From: an uncultured Oscillospiraceae bacterium
Lineage (GTDB): Bacteria; Bacillota; Clostridia; Oscillospirales; Ruminococcaceae
Assembly (NCBI GenBank): GCA_910577565.1
Contig: CAJTNJ010000002.1
Span: 62,001 to 126,000, forward strand
Length of the DNA: 64,000 nucleotides
Reading direction: 5' to 3'
Position 1 is the first letter of the stretch. Each line of letters opens with the position of its first letter. Below the pieces are notes generated by a model. The model had not been told where the DNA came from and made no database searches. It saw only the letters and a list, made by a program, of their open reading frames with translations. Made by a program: the position numbers and the translations under genes. This document shows, piece by piece, positions 43,901 through 52,490 of the stretch.

Positions 43901-45160
43901 TTATAAAGACTCAGGTGAAGATATTTTACCTGTAATTGCTGAAGCTGCGGCAACAGCCGGACTTGCAATATATATTTCACTTTTTATATCTCCCATGCGG
44001 CCGACAAAGTTTCTGTTTGTTGTGCTAACTGCTTTTTCACCTTTTGCTAATATCCCCATATGTCCGCCCAGGCATGGTCCGCAAGTTGGTGTTGAAACTG
44101 CACATCCGGCCTTGATAAAAATTTCGATATATCCGCGTTTAAGGCACTCTAGATAAATTTCTTGTGTTGCCGGAATTATTATTGTTCTAACATTTTTCTT
44201 AACATGCATGCCGTCGAAAATTTTTGCGGCAACTTCCATGTCGCTTATACGTCCATTTGTGCAAGAGCCAATAACTACTTGGTCTATATAAATATCTCCG
44301 ATCTCATCGATTGATTTTGCATTTTCGGGAAGGTGTGGGAATGAAACGGTTGGTCTAATAGATGCAAGATCAATATTAATAGTTTGATCATAATTTGCAT
44401 CAAAATCAGGCTTGAAAATTTTAAAATTATTTCTGCCGTGATCTTTCATATAACATATTGCATTTTCATCTACTTCAAATATTCCGTTTTTTGCACCGGC
44501 TTCTATTGCCATGTTTGCAACGGTAAACTTATCATCCATACTAAGACTTAAAAGACCTTCTCCTGAAAATTCCATGCTTTTATATAATGCACCATCGACG
44601 CCTATCATGCCAATAATTGTTAAAATTAAATCTTTGCCTGATACCCACTTTGAGAATTTACCTTTTAAATTAAAACGTATGGCAGATGGAACTTTAAACC
44701 ATGCTCTGCCGATAGCCATAGCAGCAGCCATGTCTGTTGAACCTACACCGGTTGAAAATGCGCCAAGTGCGCCATATGTACAAGTGTGGGAGTCAGCACC
44801 AATTACTAAATCTCCTGCACCAACAAGTCCTTTTTCTGGCAGCAGTGCGTGTTCAATGCCCATTTCGCCAACATCGAAGTAGTTTTTAATTTGATGCTTT
44901 AATGCAAAATTTCTAACCTTGCTAACCATATTTGCAGTTTTAATGTCTTTGTTGGGAGTAAAATGATCCATTACAAGAGCTATTTTGTTTTTATCAAAAA
45001 CAGTTTCAAAGTTATTGCTCTCGAATTTATTTATGGCAATAGGAGAAGTGATGTCATTGCCTAAAACCAGATCCAATTTAGCAGTTATTAATTGACCGCT
45101 TTTTACTTCAGGCAAACCTGCTTTATATGAAAGTATTTTTTGGCTCATTGTCATTCCCAT
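43901..45160 (-). CDS. leuC: 3-Isopropylmalate dehydratase, large subunit
   Basis: The [4Fe-4S] large subunit of isopropylmalate isomerase, which interconverts 2- and 3-isopropylmalate. The three cluster cysteines are visible in GSCTNGR and PTCGPCLGG, with VMDHFTPNKDI and GADSHTCTYGALG before them. At 419 residues it belongs to the short archaeal/Clostridia-type branch (HacA-like), matching its short LeuD. The start MGMTMSQKIL allows ATGs at 45160, 45154 and 45148; the first matches homologues. It is the third gene of the ilvB-ilvN-leuC-leuD-leuB operon. Confidence 0.95.
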   Translation of the reverse strand: MGMTMSQKILSYKAGLPEVKSGQLITAKLDLVLGNDITSPIAINKFESNNFETVFDKNKIALVMDHFTPNKDIKTANMVSKVRNFALKHQIKNYFDVGEMGIEHALLPEKGLVGAGDLVIGADSHTCTYGALGAFSTGVGSTDMAAAMAIGRAWFKVPSAIRFNLKGKFSKWVSGKDLILTIIGMIGVDGALYKSMEFSGEGLLSLSMDDKFTVANMAIEAGAKNGIFEVDENAICYMKDHGRNNFKIFKPDFDANYDQTINIDLASIRPTVSFPHLPENAKSIDEIGDIYIDQVVIGSCTNGRISDMEVAAKIFDGMHVKKNVRTIIIPATQEIYLECLKRGYIEIFIKAGCAVSTPTCGPCLGGHMGILAKGEKAVSTTNRNFVGRMGDIKSEIYIASPAVAAASAITGKISSPESL

Positions 45161-45188
45161 GATAACATCATTACTCCTATTTAATCAC

Positions 45189-45662
45189 TTAACCGCGTTC
45201 TAACGCCGTAATGCCAGTTCTGATTAATTTGATAATTTCAAATTTGCTTATTTCGTTAAGAAACGATGATATTTGTTCTCTATCTCCTGTTAATTCTAAA
45301 ATGATAGTGTTGTTTGAATTGTCTACAATTTTAGAACCATATTTGCTGCTAATTTTTTCTATTTCGCTTTTATTGTCGGATTTTAGTTTTATTATAATAT
45401 GCTCTCTGCATATAGCGGAAGTAGGAGTTACTATATTAATTTCTTTTACGTCTATAAGTTTTGATAGTTGTTTATATATTTGTTCTATTGTGTTGTCATC
45501 ACCATTTGCAACAATTGTAAGTTGAGATAATTGTGGATTGTTAGTTTCTGCTGAAGATATGCTGGAAATATTGTAGCCTCTGCGAGAAAACAGTCCTGAC
45601 ACACGAAACAGAACGCCTGCATTGTTATCAACAAGAACTGTAAGAATATGAGTTGAATTCAT
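45189..45662 (-). CDS. ilvN: Acetolactate synthase small (regulatory) subunit
   Basis: It carries feedback inhibition by valine for acetolactate synthase. The ACT domain occupies the first ~75 residues (THILTVLVDNNAGVLFRVSGLFSRRGYNI), and a C-terminal regulatory domain follows (INIVTPTSAICREHIIIKL). The 157-residue length matches the IlvH/IlvN family. GAGGAG lies before the ATG, 12 bases after ilvB. It is coexpressed with the catalytic subunit. Confidence 0.95.
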   Translation of the reverse strand: MNSTHILTVLVDNNAGVLFRVSGLFSRRGYNISSISSAETNNPQLSQLTIVANGDDNTIEQIYKQLSKLIDVKEINIVTPTSAICREHIIIKLKSDNKSEIEKISSKYGSKIVDNSNNTIILELTGDREQISSFLNEISKFEIIKLIRTGITALERG

Positions 45663-45674
45663 ATTTAAAACTCC

Positions 45675-47357
45675 TCAATCAATTTCAATTCCCATTATGG
45701 GGTCATTAATATCTCCGCCTGCATGAACCATGGGTAAAACATTCATGTCCTTGTTAATAACAGCTTCAATGAGAACAGGACATTTAGAAATTAAAGCTTT
45801 TTTTAATACTTTTTCAATCATATTTGCTTTGTTTATTCGATATGCTTTAATTCCATAAGCATTAGCTAACTTTAATAGATTTGTTGGTCTATTGAGTGTA
45901 GTTTGTGAAAAGCGCTTGTTATAGATTAGTCTTTGCCATTGACGAACCATGCCAAGAACTTGATTGTTAAGCACTAGTTCAATAATAGGTATGTTATATT
46001 TTGCGATTGTAACTAGTTCGTTGCAGTTCATTTGGAAACTTCCATCACCTGCAATATTTATAACTGTTTTTTCAGGATGTGCAATTTTTGCACCAATGGC
46101 GCATCCCAAGCCAAATCCCATTGTGCCAAGACCGCCTGAAGTGAGAAACTGTTTTGGCCCTTTAAAATTGTAATATTGAGCTGTCCACATTTGATGTTGT
46201 CCGACTTCAGTGGAAATTAAAGCGTCACCATTAGTTAGTTTGCATAGTGTTTCAATTAACTCTTTAGGAGTTACGTCGTTCTTTTTAAAAGGTGATTGAA
46301 CAAGTGGAAATTTTCTTTTCCAAAGATCAATTTGTTTCATCCAAGCGGTATGAGAGCATTTGGGAAGTTTGGAGTTTATAAGCGATAGGACTTCTTTTAC
46401 GTCGCCAATAATTGTTTTGTGGGCACGCAGGTTTTTATTTATCTCTGCTTGGTCAATATCAATATGTATGATTTTAGCATTTGTTGCAAATTTTTTAACA
46501 TCTAAAGTGACGCGATCTGAAAATCTTGTACCAATTGCAATAAAAAGATCGCAGTTTGTTACGGCAATAGATGAAGTTCTGGTTCCATGCATGCCAAGCA
46601 TTCCAATATATCTTTCGTTAAAATTATCAAAACTTCCTTGGCCCATCAGAGAGGAAGAAACAGGGGCATCAAGAAGTTCTACAAATTTTTCAATTTCATT
46701 ATCAGCTTCATCTGAAGAATTGCATCCTCCACCAGTGTAAATGAAAGGTCTTTTAGATTTTTTTAACATTGCAACAACATCGTTAACATCTATGTCGTTT
46801 TTGGCAATTTTTGGTGATTGATTTGATATGCTTTTGGGGGTATATTCACACTTAGAAGCAGTTATATCTTTAGGAACATCGATAAGAACGGGGCCTTTTC
46901 TGTCGCTGGTTGCGATTTTGAATGCCTCTCTTATTGTGTCTGCAAGCTTAGTTACATCTTTTACTATGAAGTTGTGTTTTGTAATAGGCATTGTTATTCC
47001 GGTAATATCGACTTCTTGGAAGCTGTCAAGACCGAGCGCCTGAGTTGCAACATTGCCCGTTATAACTATCAGCGGTATAGAATCCATATAGGCTGTAGCA
47101 ATGCCAGTAACAGTATTTGTAGCACCAGGGCCGGATGTTGCAATAACCACACCTGGTTTTCCAGTTGATCGGGCATAACCATCCGCAGCATGAGTTGCCC
47201 CCTGTTCGTGAGCGGTAAGAATATGATTTATTTTATTTTTATAATCATAAAGTGCATCATATATGTTAAGAACAGCACCACCTGGATAACCGAAAACAGT
47301 ATTTACGTCTTGTTCTAATAAGCATTCCATTATTATTTCAGAACCATTTTTTATCAT
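45675..47357 (-). CDS. ilvB: Acetolactate synthase large (catalytic) subunit
   Basis: A thiamine-diphosphate enzyme that condenses pyruvate with pyruvate or 2-oxobutanoate, the first common step to valine, leucine and isoleucine. The catalytic glutamate region is AHEQGATHAADGYAR with GYPGG before it. FAD/central-domain blocks and the ThDP motif GDGSFQMNCNELVT are present, and MVRQWQ near the C-terminus is typical. The frame extends to a TTG at 47390. I prefer the ATG at 47357 (MIKNGSEIIMECL, 560 residues), which has AAAGG upstream although somewhat far. It heads the ilvB-ilvN-leuC-leuD-leuB operon. ThiN makes its cofactor. Confidence 0.95.
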   Translation of the reverse strand: MIKNGSEIIMECLLEQDVNTVFGYPGGAVLNIYDALYDYKNKINHILTAHEQGATHAADGYARSTGKPGVVIATSGPGATNTVTGIATAYMDSIPLIVITGNVATQALGLDSFQEVDITGITMPITKHNFIVKDVTKLADTIREAFKIATSDRKGPVLIDVPKDITASKCEYTPKSISNQSPKIAKNDIDVNDVVAMLKKSKRPFIYTGGGCNSSDEADNEIEKFVELLDAPVSSSLMGQGSFDNFNERYIGMLGMHGTRTSSIAVTNCDLFIAIGTRFSDRVTLDVKKFATNAKIIHIDIDQAEINKNLRAHKTIIGDVKEVLSLINSKLPKCSHTAWMKQIDLWKRKFPLVQSPFKKNDVTPKELIETLCKLTNGDALISTEVGQHQMWTAQYYNFKGPKQFLTSGGLGTMGFGLGCAIGAKIAHPEKTVINIAGDGSFQMNCNELVTIAKYNIPIIELVLNNQVLGMVRQWQRLIYNKRFSQTTLNRPTNLLKLANAYGIKAYRINKANMIEKVLKKALISKCPVLIEAVINKDMNVLPMVHAGGDINDPIMGIEID

Positions 47358-47450
47358 AATTTGTGTTTTGCCTTTCAAAAATTTATACAATTAAATAATA
47401 TAGCAATTTTTGTTTAAAAATGAATTAAAAAACACGCTTAATTTTAGCTA

Positions 47451-47480
47451 ATTATAGCAAAAAATAGGCTTTGTTGTCAA
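47451..47480 (-). promoter_or_regulatory. SigA-type promoter of the ilv-leu operon
   Basis: On the minus strand: TTGACA (47480-47475), an 18-base spacer, and TATAAT (47456-47451). The leader to ilvB is about 85 bases, too short for a T-box, and no T-box or Leu-rich attenuator peptide is visible, so regulation must be by a protein or by another means. Confidence 0.75.
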
Positions 47481-47589
47481 GAAATTTGCAGGCTATTGAT
47501 TGCCAAATTTAGGATTTGAATTAATAAGGTAATGAGAGAGATTAAATATCAAAATTAGGAAATTTTTATGTTTTGTACTATATATTATA

Positions 47590-47990
47590 AAATTACATTA
47601 GAGTGTGTTTACATAATAAAGCATCAAAAATCATAGCTAAAAAGATAATATCATCAAATTTATCATAACGTGCAAAAACTCTACAAAACCCTTTAAGTTT
47701 AAAAAATATCTTTCAATTTAATTGCGTCACTTATAAAGTTATTTATCATAACTCTAAGTCCTTTTCCGGTTTCTTTTTGTGTGGTACAATAGGAATTGCT
47801 TTTTAGCAAGAGTTAGGTTTAATTATCCTCATAGGCACGCAATTAACATAAAATTTCTGCTTTTTGAGTGTATCGTTCTTAAAAAATATCTGACTTCTGG
47901 TGCATTATGACATTTCCATGGATATAAGTTAAAGACTATATATGATCTGTAAACGAACAAATCATATGTATCTTTGTTGTGAGCCACCTT
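47590..47990 (-). mobile_element. DDE transposase 3' remnant (IS5-family-like)
   Basis: On the minus strand, the segment ending near 47600 translates to pieces such as FCRVFARYDKFDDII and FLAMIFDALL, the C-terminal signature of IS5/IS1182-like transposases (usual form FxRRxxRYEKLDxxFLAxI). It continues upstream as broken frames to about 47990. It is different from the two IS5-group copies at 7.7 and 12.7 kb. It fills the gap between ilvB and the Nudix gene, otherwise empty. Confidence 0.6.
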
Positions 47991-48060
47991 GATATATGGT
48001 TATTATTTATTAGGCATACCATAATATAAATTATTTTTTTGTAATTTATATAAAAATATA

Positions 48061-48474
48061 TCATATTTTTATATATGCTTTTGCTTTTTCAATAATCTTC
48101 CTATCGTTGTCAAAAGTTATTATGCTATGTGCAGTTTTATAATCCAACCACTTTGCATCAAGCAGTTCTTCTTTTTGAATGTTTAATTTATCACTATCTA
48201 ATTTCGTACTGGCAACAAAATATACTACCTCTTTGATTATATCCTTATTAACATTATAAGATACAGTTTCACGGAATCTTGCTTCTATTTCAATGTCTAA
48301 ACCAGTTTCTTCTTTAATTTCTCTAAGTGCCGTTTCAATTTCAGTTTCATCTTTTTCTACATGACCTTTAGGAAACGCCCAATGTTTACCATTAACATGA
48401 CAAATTAATAAAAATTGCAGTCTATTGTCCTTGAATCTGTAAACAATAGCACCGCAAGATTTTTCATATTTCAT
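48061..48474 (-). CDS. Nudix hydrolase
   Basis: A small (137-residue) pyrophosphohydrolase of the Nudix superfamily. The Nudix box reads G-HVEKDETEIETALREIKEETGLDI, with the REIKEE helix holding the metal-binding glutamates. The N-terminal SCGAIVYR and HWAFPKGHVE are typical of diadenosine-tetraphosphate or ADP-ribose hydrolases. The exact nucleotide substrate cannot be assigned. GGAGAT is eight bases before the ATG at 48474; an upstream TTG (48489) overlaps that site. It lies 63 bases after the CBS protein gene on the same strand. Confidence 0.9.
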   Translation of the reverse strand: MKYEKSCGAIVYRFKDNRLQFLLICHVNGKHWAFPKGHVEKDETEIETALREIKEETGLDIEIEARFRETVSYNVNKDIIKEVVYFVASTKLDSDKLNIQKEELLDAKWLDYKTAHSIITFDNDRKIIEKAKAYIKI

Positions 48475-48537
48475 TTTCAATATCTCCAATCATTTTAATA
48501 TTTAAAACATACAATTAAAATCTATGCACTTTAAATA

Positions 48538-49425
48538 TTAACAGTTATCATCTTTTTTAAACACATCCCCATCATCAGTTGAATTAGAAGATTTAACTGC
48601 TCTAACTTTTGAAATATGGCGTTCTTCAACAACTAATACGGTAAATTCAATTCCTTTATATTTAACTATTGGATGTTCATTTTCTTCGGGTATCCTGCCA
48701 AGTCTGTCAACCAAAAAACCACCTATGGTATCGTAATCTGGATTTTGCAAAACATTAATATTTAAAGCCTCAGAAACATCTTCCAAATCAGCAGATCCTT
48801 GCATTATAAATGTAGTATCATTAATTTTTACAATTTCATCCGATTCATGGTCATATTCATCTTGGATCTCACCTACGATAGTTTCCAAAACATCCTCTAG
48901 TGTTACTATGCCTGAAGTACCACCATATTCGTCAACGATCACAGCCAAATGCTGGCGTTTTTCAGTAAGTTGTTTAAAAAGTTCAAAACACTTAATGGTT
49001 TCAGGAACATATGGAACCTCACGAATAAAAGGTGATACACTTTTTTCCGCAACATTCTCAGCACATACCAAAACAAGCAAATCCTTTACATATACCGCGC
49101 CGATTATATTATCAATATCTTCTTTGTAAATCAGTATTCTTGAAAATCCATTTTCAATACCTATTTTTAAAACATCAGAAACTTTAGAATGCTCTTCAAC
49201 AGCTTCTATATCTACACGATGGGTCATTACGTCTTCAACAGTAGTATTCCGGAATTTTAAAACATTTTTTATCATTTTTGCCTGACTTGGCAACAGTATG
49301 CCTTCATCCTCACCGGCTTCAACAATATACATTATATCATTTTCTGTTATTTTATCAGATGATTTTATTCCAAAAAACTTAGAAAAACGACTAGGTAAAT
49401 TTCCTTTACCACCATCTGTTTCCAT
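48538..49425 (-). CDS. CorC/HlyC-type CBS-domain protein
   Basis: A 295-residue cytosolic protein with a CBS pair (about 70-195: VEDVMTHRVDIEAVEEHS and the second half with GGTSGIVTLEDVLETIVGEIQDEYD) and a C-terminal CorC_HlyC transporter-associated domain (about 205-285: TTFIMQGSADLEDVSEALNI, GGFLVDRLGRIPE). The usual N-terminal DUF21 membrane domain is absent, so it resembles CorC of Gram-negative bacteria, linked to Mg2+/Co2+ efflux, or a regulatory subunit of a partner channel. GGAGGAAAAAATATAT precedes the ATG. The transport partner is not in the window. A decayed IS1-like element lies upstream. Confidence 0.88.
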   Translation of the reverse strand: METDGGKGNLPSRFSKFFGIKSSDKITENDIMYIVEAGEDEGILLPSQAKMIKNVLKFRNTTVEDVMTHRVDIEAVEEHSKVSDVLKIGIENGFSRILIYKEDIDNIIGAVYVKDLLVLVCAENVAEKSVSPFIREVPYVPETIKCFELFKQLTEKRQHLAVIVDEYGGTSGIVTLEDVLETIVGEIQDEYDHESDEIVKINDTTFIMQGSADLEDVSEALNINVLQNPDYDTIGGFLVDRLGRIPEENEHPIVKYKGIEFTVLVVEERHISKVRAVKSSNSTDDGDVFKKDDNC

Positions 49426-49446
49426 ATATATTTTTTCCTCCTAAAA

Positions 49447-49955
49447 TTATATCAAACTATAAATATGATACTGTATTTTATTAATCCTGTCAAGGAATGT
49501 ATTGCTTGAGAGTACCCTAAAAAGTTCATAGAAAGAAGAAAGAGAAAAAGCAAATTTAAGTGAAGGGTACAAGAATTTAGCTAAAGCAAATTTATTAAAA
49601 GCATGAAAAAATATTTTAAAGACAGCTTTAGTAGTATCTATTGATCTAAAAAATTTCCTATGCAAATGTGCTATATAACGCCTTAAATCTGAATTTACAC
49701 CTTCTACAGTGTAAGTCCTCTTTTTGTTTTTTAGTGACATATGAGTTCCGTAATATAGCATACTTTGGAATATACAGAATAAGCATCAGAATAATAATGA
49801 TCTGCCTTTGGTAATTTGTATAAAAGCCTATGTATTCTTTCACTACTTTTTTCATATGCTACATCATATCCTATTATTTGTCTTTTTTCTCTACTTATTA
49901 GCGTTATCACATATATTCTGTTTTTTCTCTTTACATAACTGTAGAGTTCATCCAT
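49447..49955 (-). pseudogene. InsB-like transposase, frameshifted
   Basis: Two overlapping frames make one catalytic protein. The 5' part (49955 to about 49770) has MDELYSYVKRKNRIYVITLISREK and the YYSDAYSVYSKV block with a conserved Asp. The 3' part (about 49761 to 49447) has KKRTYTVEGVNSDLRRYIAHLHRK and the KFALAKFLYPSLK tail. The shift lies near 49765. The DDE-like residues cannot be joined without a frameshift, so the copy is probably inactive unless frameshifting is programmed as in IS1 InsAB'. Confidence 0.75.
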
Positions 49956-50300
49956 TTCTATTACTTCTTTAGGGCCTTCTTCTTTTGCCTCAGACTTCTA
50001 TGTTCTTTTATATTTCTTAATTTAATGCTTTTATCCAATTATATACTGTTGATTTATTTATTTTCATTATCCTTCCTAATGTTTTTCCACTGTTCCATTC
50101 ATAAAATATTTGTATTGTCTTCTTTTTAAACTCCTCATCATAGTTTAATTCTGTTATGAATTTTCTTCTGCACTTTTTACACTTATACTGATGTTTACCT
50201 TTTGGTTTTCCTGCTTTCCATACTTTTTCGTTCCCGCATCTAGGGCATTTTATCTTTTCCATATATCTATTATATCTTATTCTCTTTTATTTGGGCGCTC
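49508..50300 (-). mobile_element. IS1-like insertion sequence, degenerate (best-preserved copy)
   Basis: About 0.8 kb with imperfect terminal repeats: GAGCGCCCAAATAAAAG (minus strand, at 50300) and GAGAGTACCCTAAAAAG (plus strand, at 49508). Two frames follow in IS1 style: a zinc-ribbon/HTH frame and a catalytic frame that is itself broken. The ends are imprecise because no target duplication could be confirmed. It lies between the CorC-type gene and pyrH and is the reference copy for the remnants at 5.5, 32.8, 34.5 and 35.8 kb. Confidence 0.8.
50017..50262 (-). CDS. InsA-like zinc-ribbon/HTH protein of the IS1-like element
   Basis: An 81-residue protein. The N-terminus carries a zinc ribbon CPRCGNEKVWKAG...CKKCRRKF (two CxxC pairs at residues about 5-8 and 28-31), followed by a helix-turn-helix (FYEWNSGKTLGRIMKINKSTVYNWIK). 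This is the layout of InsA-type proteins of IS1-like elements. It ends before the frame that would encode the catalytic part, so it may act alone as a DNA-binding regulator or be an inert relic. No ribosome site is evident before the ATG. Confidence 0.7.
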   Translation of the reverse strand: MEKIKCPRCGNEKVWKAGKPKGKHQYKCKKCRRKFITELNYDEEFKKKTIQIFYEWNSGKTLGRIMKINKSTVYNWIKALN

Positions 50301-50316
50301 ACAATAATTTAAACAC

Positions 50317-50345
50317 TTTACTTTTTTGGTGGTTTATTGTAAAAT
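50317..50345 (+). promoter_or_regulatory. Possible promoter of the pyrH operon
   Basis: TTTACT (50317-50322), a 17-base spacer, and TAAAAT (50340-50345), lying just outside the end of the IS1-like element and 58 bases before pyrH. Confidence 0.5.
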
Positions 50346-50402
50346 GTATTTTGAAATATTTAGTTTAAAATATTTTCATACAATTTATTTTTGGAGGTTT
50401 AT

Positions 50403-51107
50403 ATGAAACCTAAATATAAAAGGATATTATTAAAATTAAGTGGGGAGGCACTTGCAGGAAACAAAAAGTTTGGATTAGATTATGAAGTGATTGGCCCTAT
50501 TTGTAAAGAAATTAAAAATTTACATGATTTGGGGGCTGAAATTTCTATTGTAGTTGGTGGAGGAAACTTTTGGCGTGGAAGATCTAGCGGTGCTATGGAT
50601 AGAACAAGAGCTGATCATATCGGAATGCTTGCAACTACAATGAACGCACTTGCCGTTGCTGATGTTTTGGAAGAATATAATGCTGATGTTAGAGTGCAAA
50701 CGGCTATATCAATGCAGGCTGTTGCTGAACCTTACATAAGAAATAAAGCCATGAGGCATATGGAAAAAGGCAGAATAGTAATATTTGGTTGCGGGACCGG
50801 TAATCCGTTTTTCTCAACCGATACGGCAGCTTCTTTAAGAGCGGCTGAAATTGAAGCAGATATAATATTTAAGGCAACTATGGTGGATGGCGTATATGAT
50901 AAAGATCCAAATAAATACTCTGATGCCGTCAAATATGATGAAATATCATTTAATGATGTAATTGGTAAAAACTTAAATGTTGTTGACATCACAGCTGTTA
51001 CAATGTGTAAAGACAACAATATATCATTGCTAGTGTTTAATCTTGATAATCCAGCTAACATTGTAAAAGCTGGTATTGGAGAAAATATAGGCACTTTTGT
51101 CCATTAA
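50403..51107 (+). CDS. pyrH: UMP kinase
   Basis: It phosphorylates UMP to UDP for pyrimidine nucleotide synthesis. It is a hexameric member of the amino-acid-kinase fold. Seen are KRILLKLSGEAL, the glycine-rich VVGGGNFWRGR, MDRTRADHIGMLATTMNALA and FGCGTGNPFFSTDTAASLRA. GGAGG at 50393-50397 precedes the ATG at 50403; the frame itself opens at a TTG that lies on that site. In many Firmicutes pyrH follows rpsB-tsf; here an IS1-like element and corC-type gene precede it, so the usual neighbours have been displaced. frr follows at 26 bases. Confidence 0.96.
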   Translation: MKPKYKRILLKLSGEALAGNKKFGLDYEVIGPICKEIKNLHDLGAEISIVVGGGNFWRGRSSGAMDRTRADHIGMLATTMNALAVADVLEEYNADVRVQTAISMQAVAEPYIRNKAMRHMEKGRIVIFGCGTGNPFFSTDTAASLRAAEIEADIIFKATMVDGVYDKDPNKYSDAVKYDEISFNDVIGKNLNVVDITAVTMCKDNNISLLVFNLDNPANIVKAGIGENIGTFVH

Positions 51108-51133
51108 TTTTGTTTACTTGTGGAGGAATTAAT

Positions 51134-51688
51134 ATGTATGATACTTTAAAAGTATTCGAAGATAAAATGAAAAAAAGCGTAGATCGTTTAACACATGAGT
51201 TTACAACAATACGTGCAGGTCGCGCTAATCCGGCTATTTTAAATAAAATAATGGTCGACTATTATGATACGCCAACACCTATTAATCAAATGGCAGCTGT
51301 TTCAGTTTCTGAAGCTAGAATTTTAGTTATCAGTCCTTGGGATTTGACTACTTTATCTATGATTGAGCGTGCTATTCAACAATCGGATATTGGTATTAAT
51401 CCAACAAATGATGGTAAGGTGTTAAGACTTGCTTTCCCTCAACTTACTGAAGAAAGAAGAAAAGAAATTGTTAAGGAAATAAACAAAATAAAAGAAGAAT
51501 CAAAGATCTCTGTACGCAACATTAGACGCGATGCGATGGATAAGCTTAAAGCTTTAAAAAAAGATGGAAAAATTAGTGAAGATGAAATTAAGGATCAAGA
51601 AGATGAAGTTCAAAATCTTGTTAATAAATTTTGCAAAGAAATAGATTCTATCTCAGCTGCTAAAGAAAAGGAAGTTCTTGAGATTTAA
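51134..51688 (+). CDS. frr: Ribosome recycling factor
   Basis: It releases ribosomes from mRNA after termination with EF-G. The 184-residue product has the family core MKKSVDRLTHEFTTIRAGRANPAIL and RRDAMDKLKALKKDGKISEDE with EVQNLVNKF at the C-terminus. The ATG at 51134 follows GTGGAGGAATTAAT; a TTG upstream in frame (51110) is too early. A hairpin follows the stop. It is cotranscribed with pyrH. Confidence 0.96.
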   Translation: MYDTLKVFEDKMKKSVDRLTHEFTTIRAGRANPAILNKIMVDYYDTPTPINQMAAVSVSEARILVISPWDLTTLSMIERAIQQSDIGINPTNDGKVLRLAFPQLTEERRKEIVKEINKIKEESKISVRNIRRDAMDKLKALKKDGKISEDEIKDQEDEVQNLVNKFCKEIDSISAAKEKEVLEI

Positions 51689-51698
51689 TTCTATTCAT

Positions 51699-51740
51699 AG
51701 GAGAGCAATTAGCTATAGCTCTCCTTTATTATTTTAAATT
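51699..51740 (+). terminator. Terminator-like hairpin after frr
   Basis: AGGAGAGC (51699-51706) and GCTCTCCT (51718-51725) form a perfect 8-bp stem with an 11-base loop, followed by a T-rich tail (TTATTATTTT). It may reduce read-through from pyrH-frr to uppS. Confidence 0.6.
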
Positions 51741-51776
51741 AAAAATATTTTAAAATGTTTTTTTGGGGTGAATTGT

Positions 51777-52478
51777 TTGGATATACCTAAACATATTGCT
51801 ATTATAATGGATGGCAATGGCAGGTGGGCCAAAAAACACGCTTTACCAAGGCGTGCGGGTCATGTTGCTGGCGCTAAAGCTATAAAACCTATTGTTATTC
51901 ATTGTAACAAAATTGGTGTTGAATTACTAACCTTATATGCTTTTTCTACCGAAAACTGGAATAGACCTAAAGATGAGGTAGACAGTCTTTTGAAACTAAT
52001 TAGACATTATATAAATAATATGTATTCATATATTAAATATAATGTAAAAATTAGATTTTTTGGTGATTTAAGAGTTTTTGATCAACAAATAATAGATAAA
52101 ATGAAGCAAATTGAGGAAGAGTTTGATAAAAATACTGGCATGACTTTTGGCATTGCTATTAATTATGGCGGAAAAGACGAGATTAAAAATGCTGCTAAAG
52201 AAATAGCGAGAAAAGTAACAGCAGGGGAGTTAAAACTTGGTGATATAAAAGAAAAAACAATAGAAGAGCATCTTTACACCAAAGGTTTTTCGAATGTCGA
52301 TTTGCTTATCAGACCAAGCGGTGAATATAGAATATCAAATTTTTTAATATGGCAATCGGCATATGCAGAATTTTTATTTATGGAAAATATTTTATGGCCT
52401 GATTTTAAGACAAAACATATCGATATAGCAATTGAAGAATATAATAAAAGAAATCGTACATACGGTAGTGTTAAATGA
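51777..52478 (+). CDS. uppS: Undecaprenyl diphosphate synthase
   Basis: It adds isopentenyl units to make C55 undecaprenyl diphosphate, the lipid carrier for peptidoglycan. It is a cis-prenyltransferase with IAIIMDGNGRWAKK (catalytic Asp and phosphate loop) and the C-terminal RPSGEYRISNFLIWQSAYAEFLF motif. It probably starts at TTG 51777, which follows GGGGTGAATTGT and yields MDIPKHIAIIMDG. A GTG nine bases earlier is on the ribosome site. Length is about 233 residues. The isoprenoid units come from the dxr and ispG products encoded downstream. Confidence 0.95.
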   Translation: MDIPKHIAIIMDGNGRWAKKHALPRRAGHVAGAKAIKPIVIHCNKIGVELLTLYAFSTENWNRPKDEVDSLLKLIRHYINNMYSYIKYNVKIRFFGDLRVFDQQIIDKMKQIEEEFDKNTGMTFGIAINYGGKDEIKNAAKEIARKVTAGELKLGDIKEKTIEEHLYTKGFSNVDLLIRPSGEYRISNFLIWQSAYAEFLFMENILWPDFKTKHIDIAIEEYNKRNRTYGSVK

Positions 52479-52490
52479 TGAGGTGCTTTT

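Noticed and set aside
47391..48060. Possible T-box or riboswitch before ilvB
   Set aside because: No T-box core or specifier stem seen; most of the region matches a decayed transposase.
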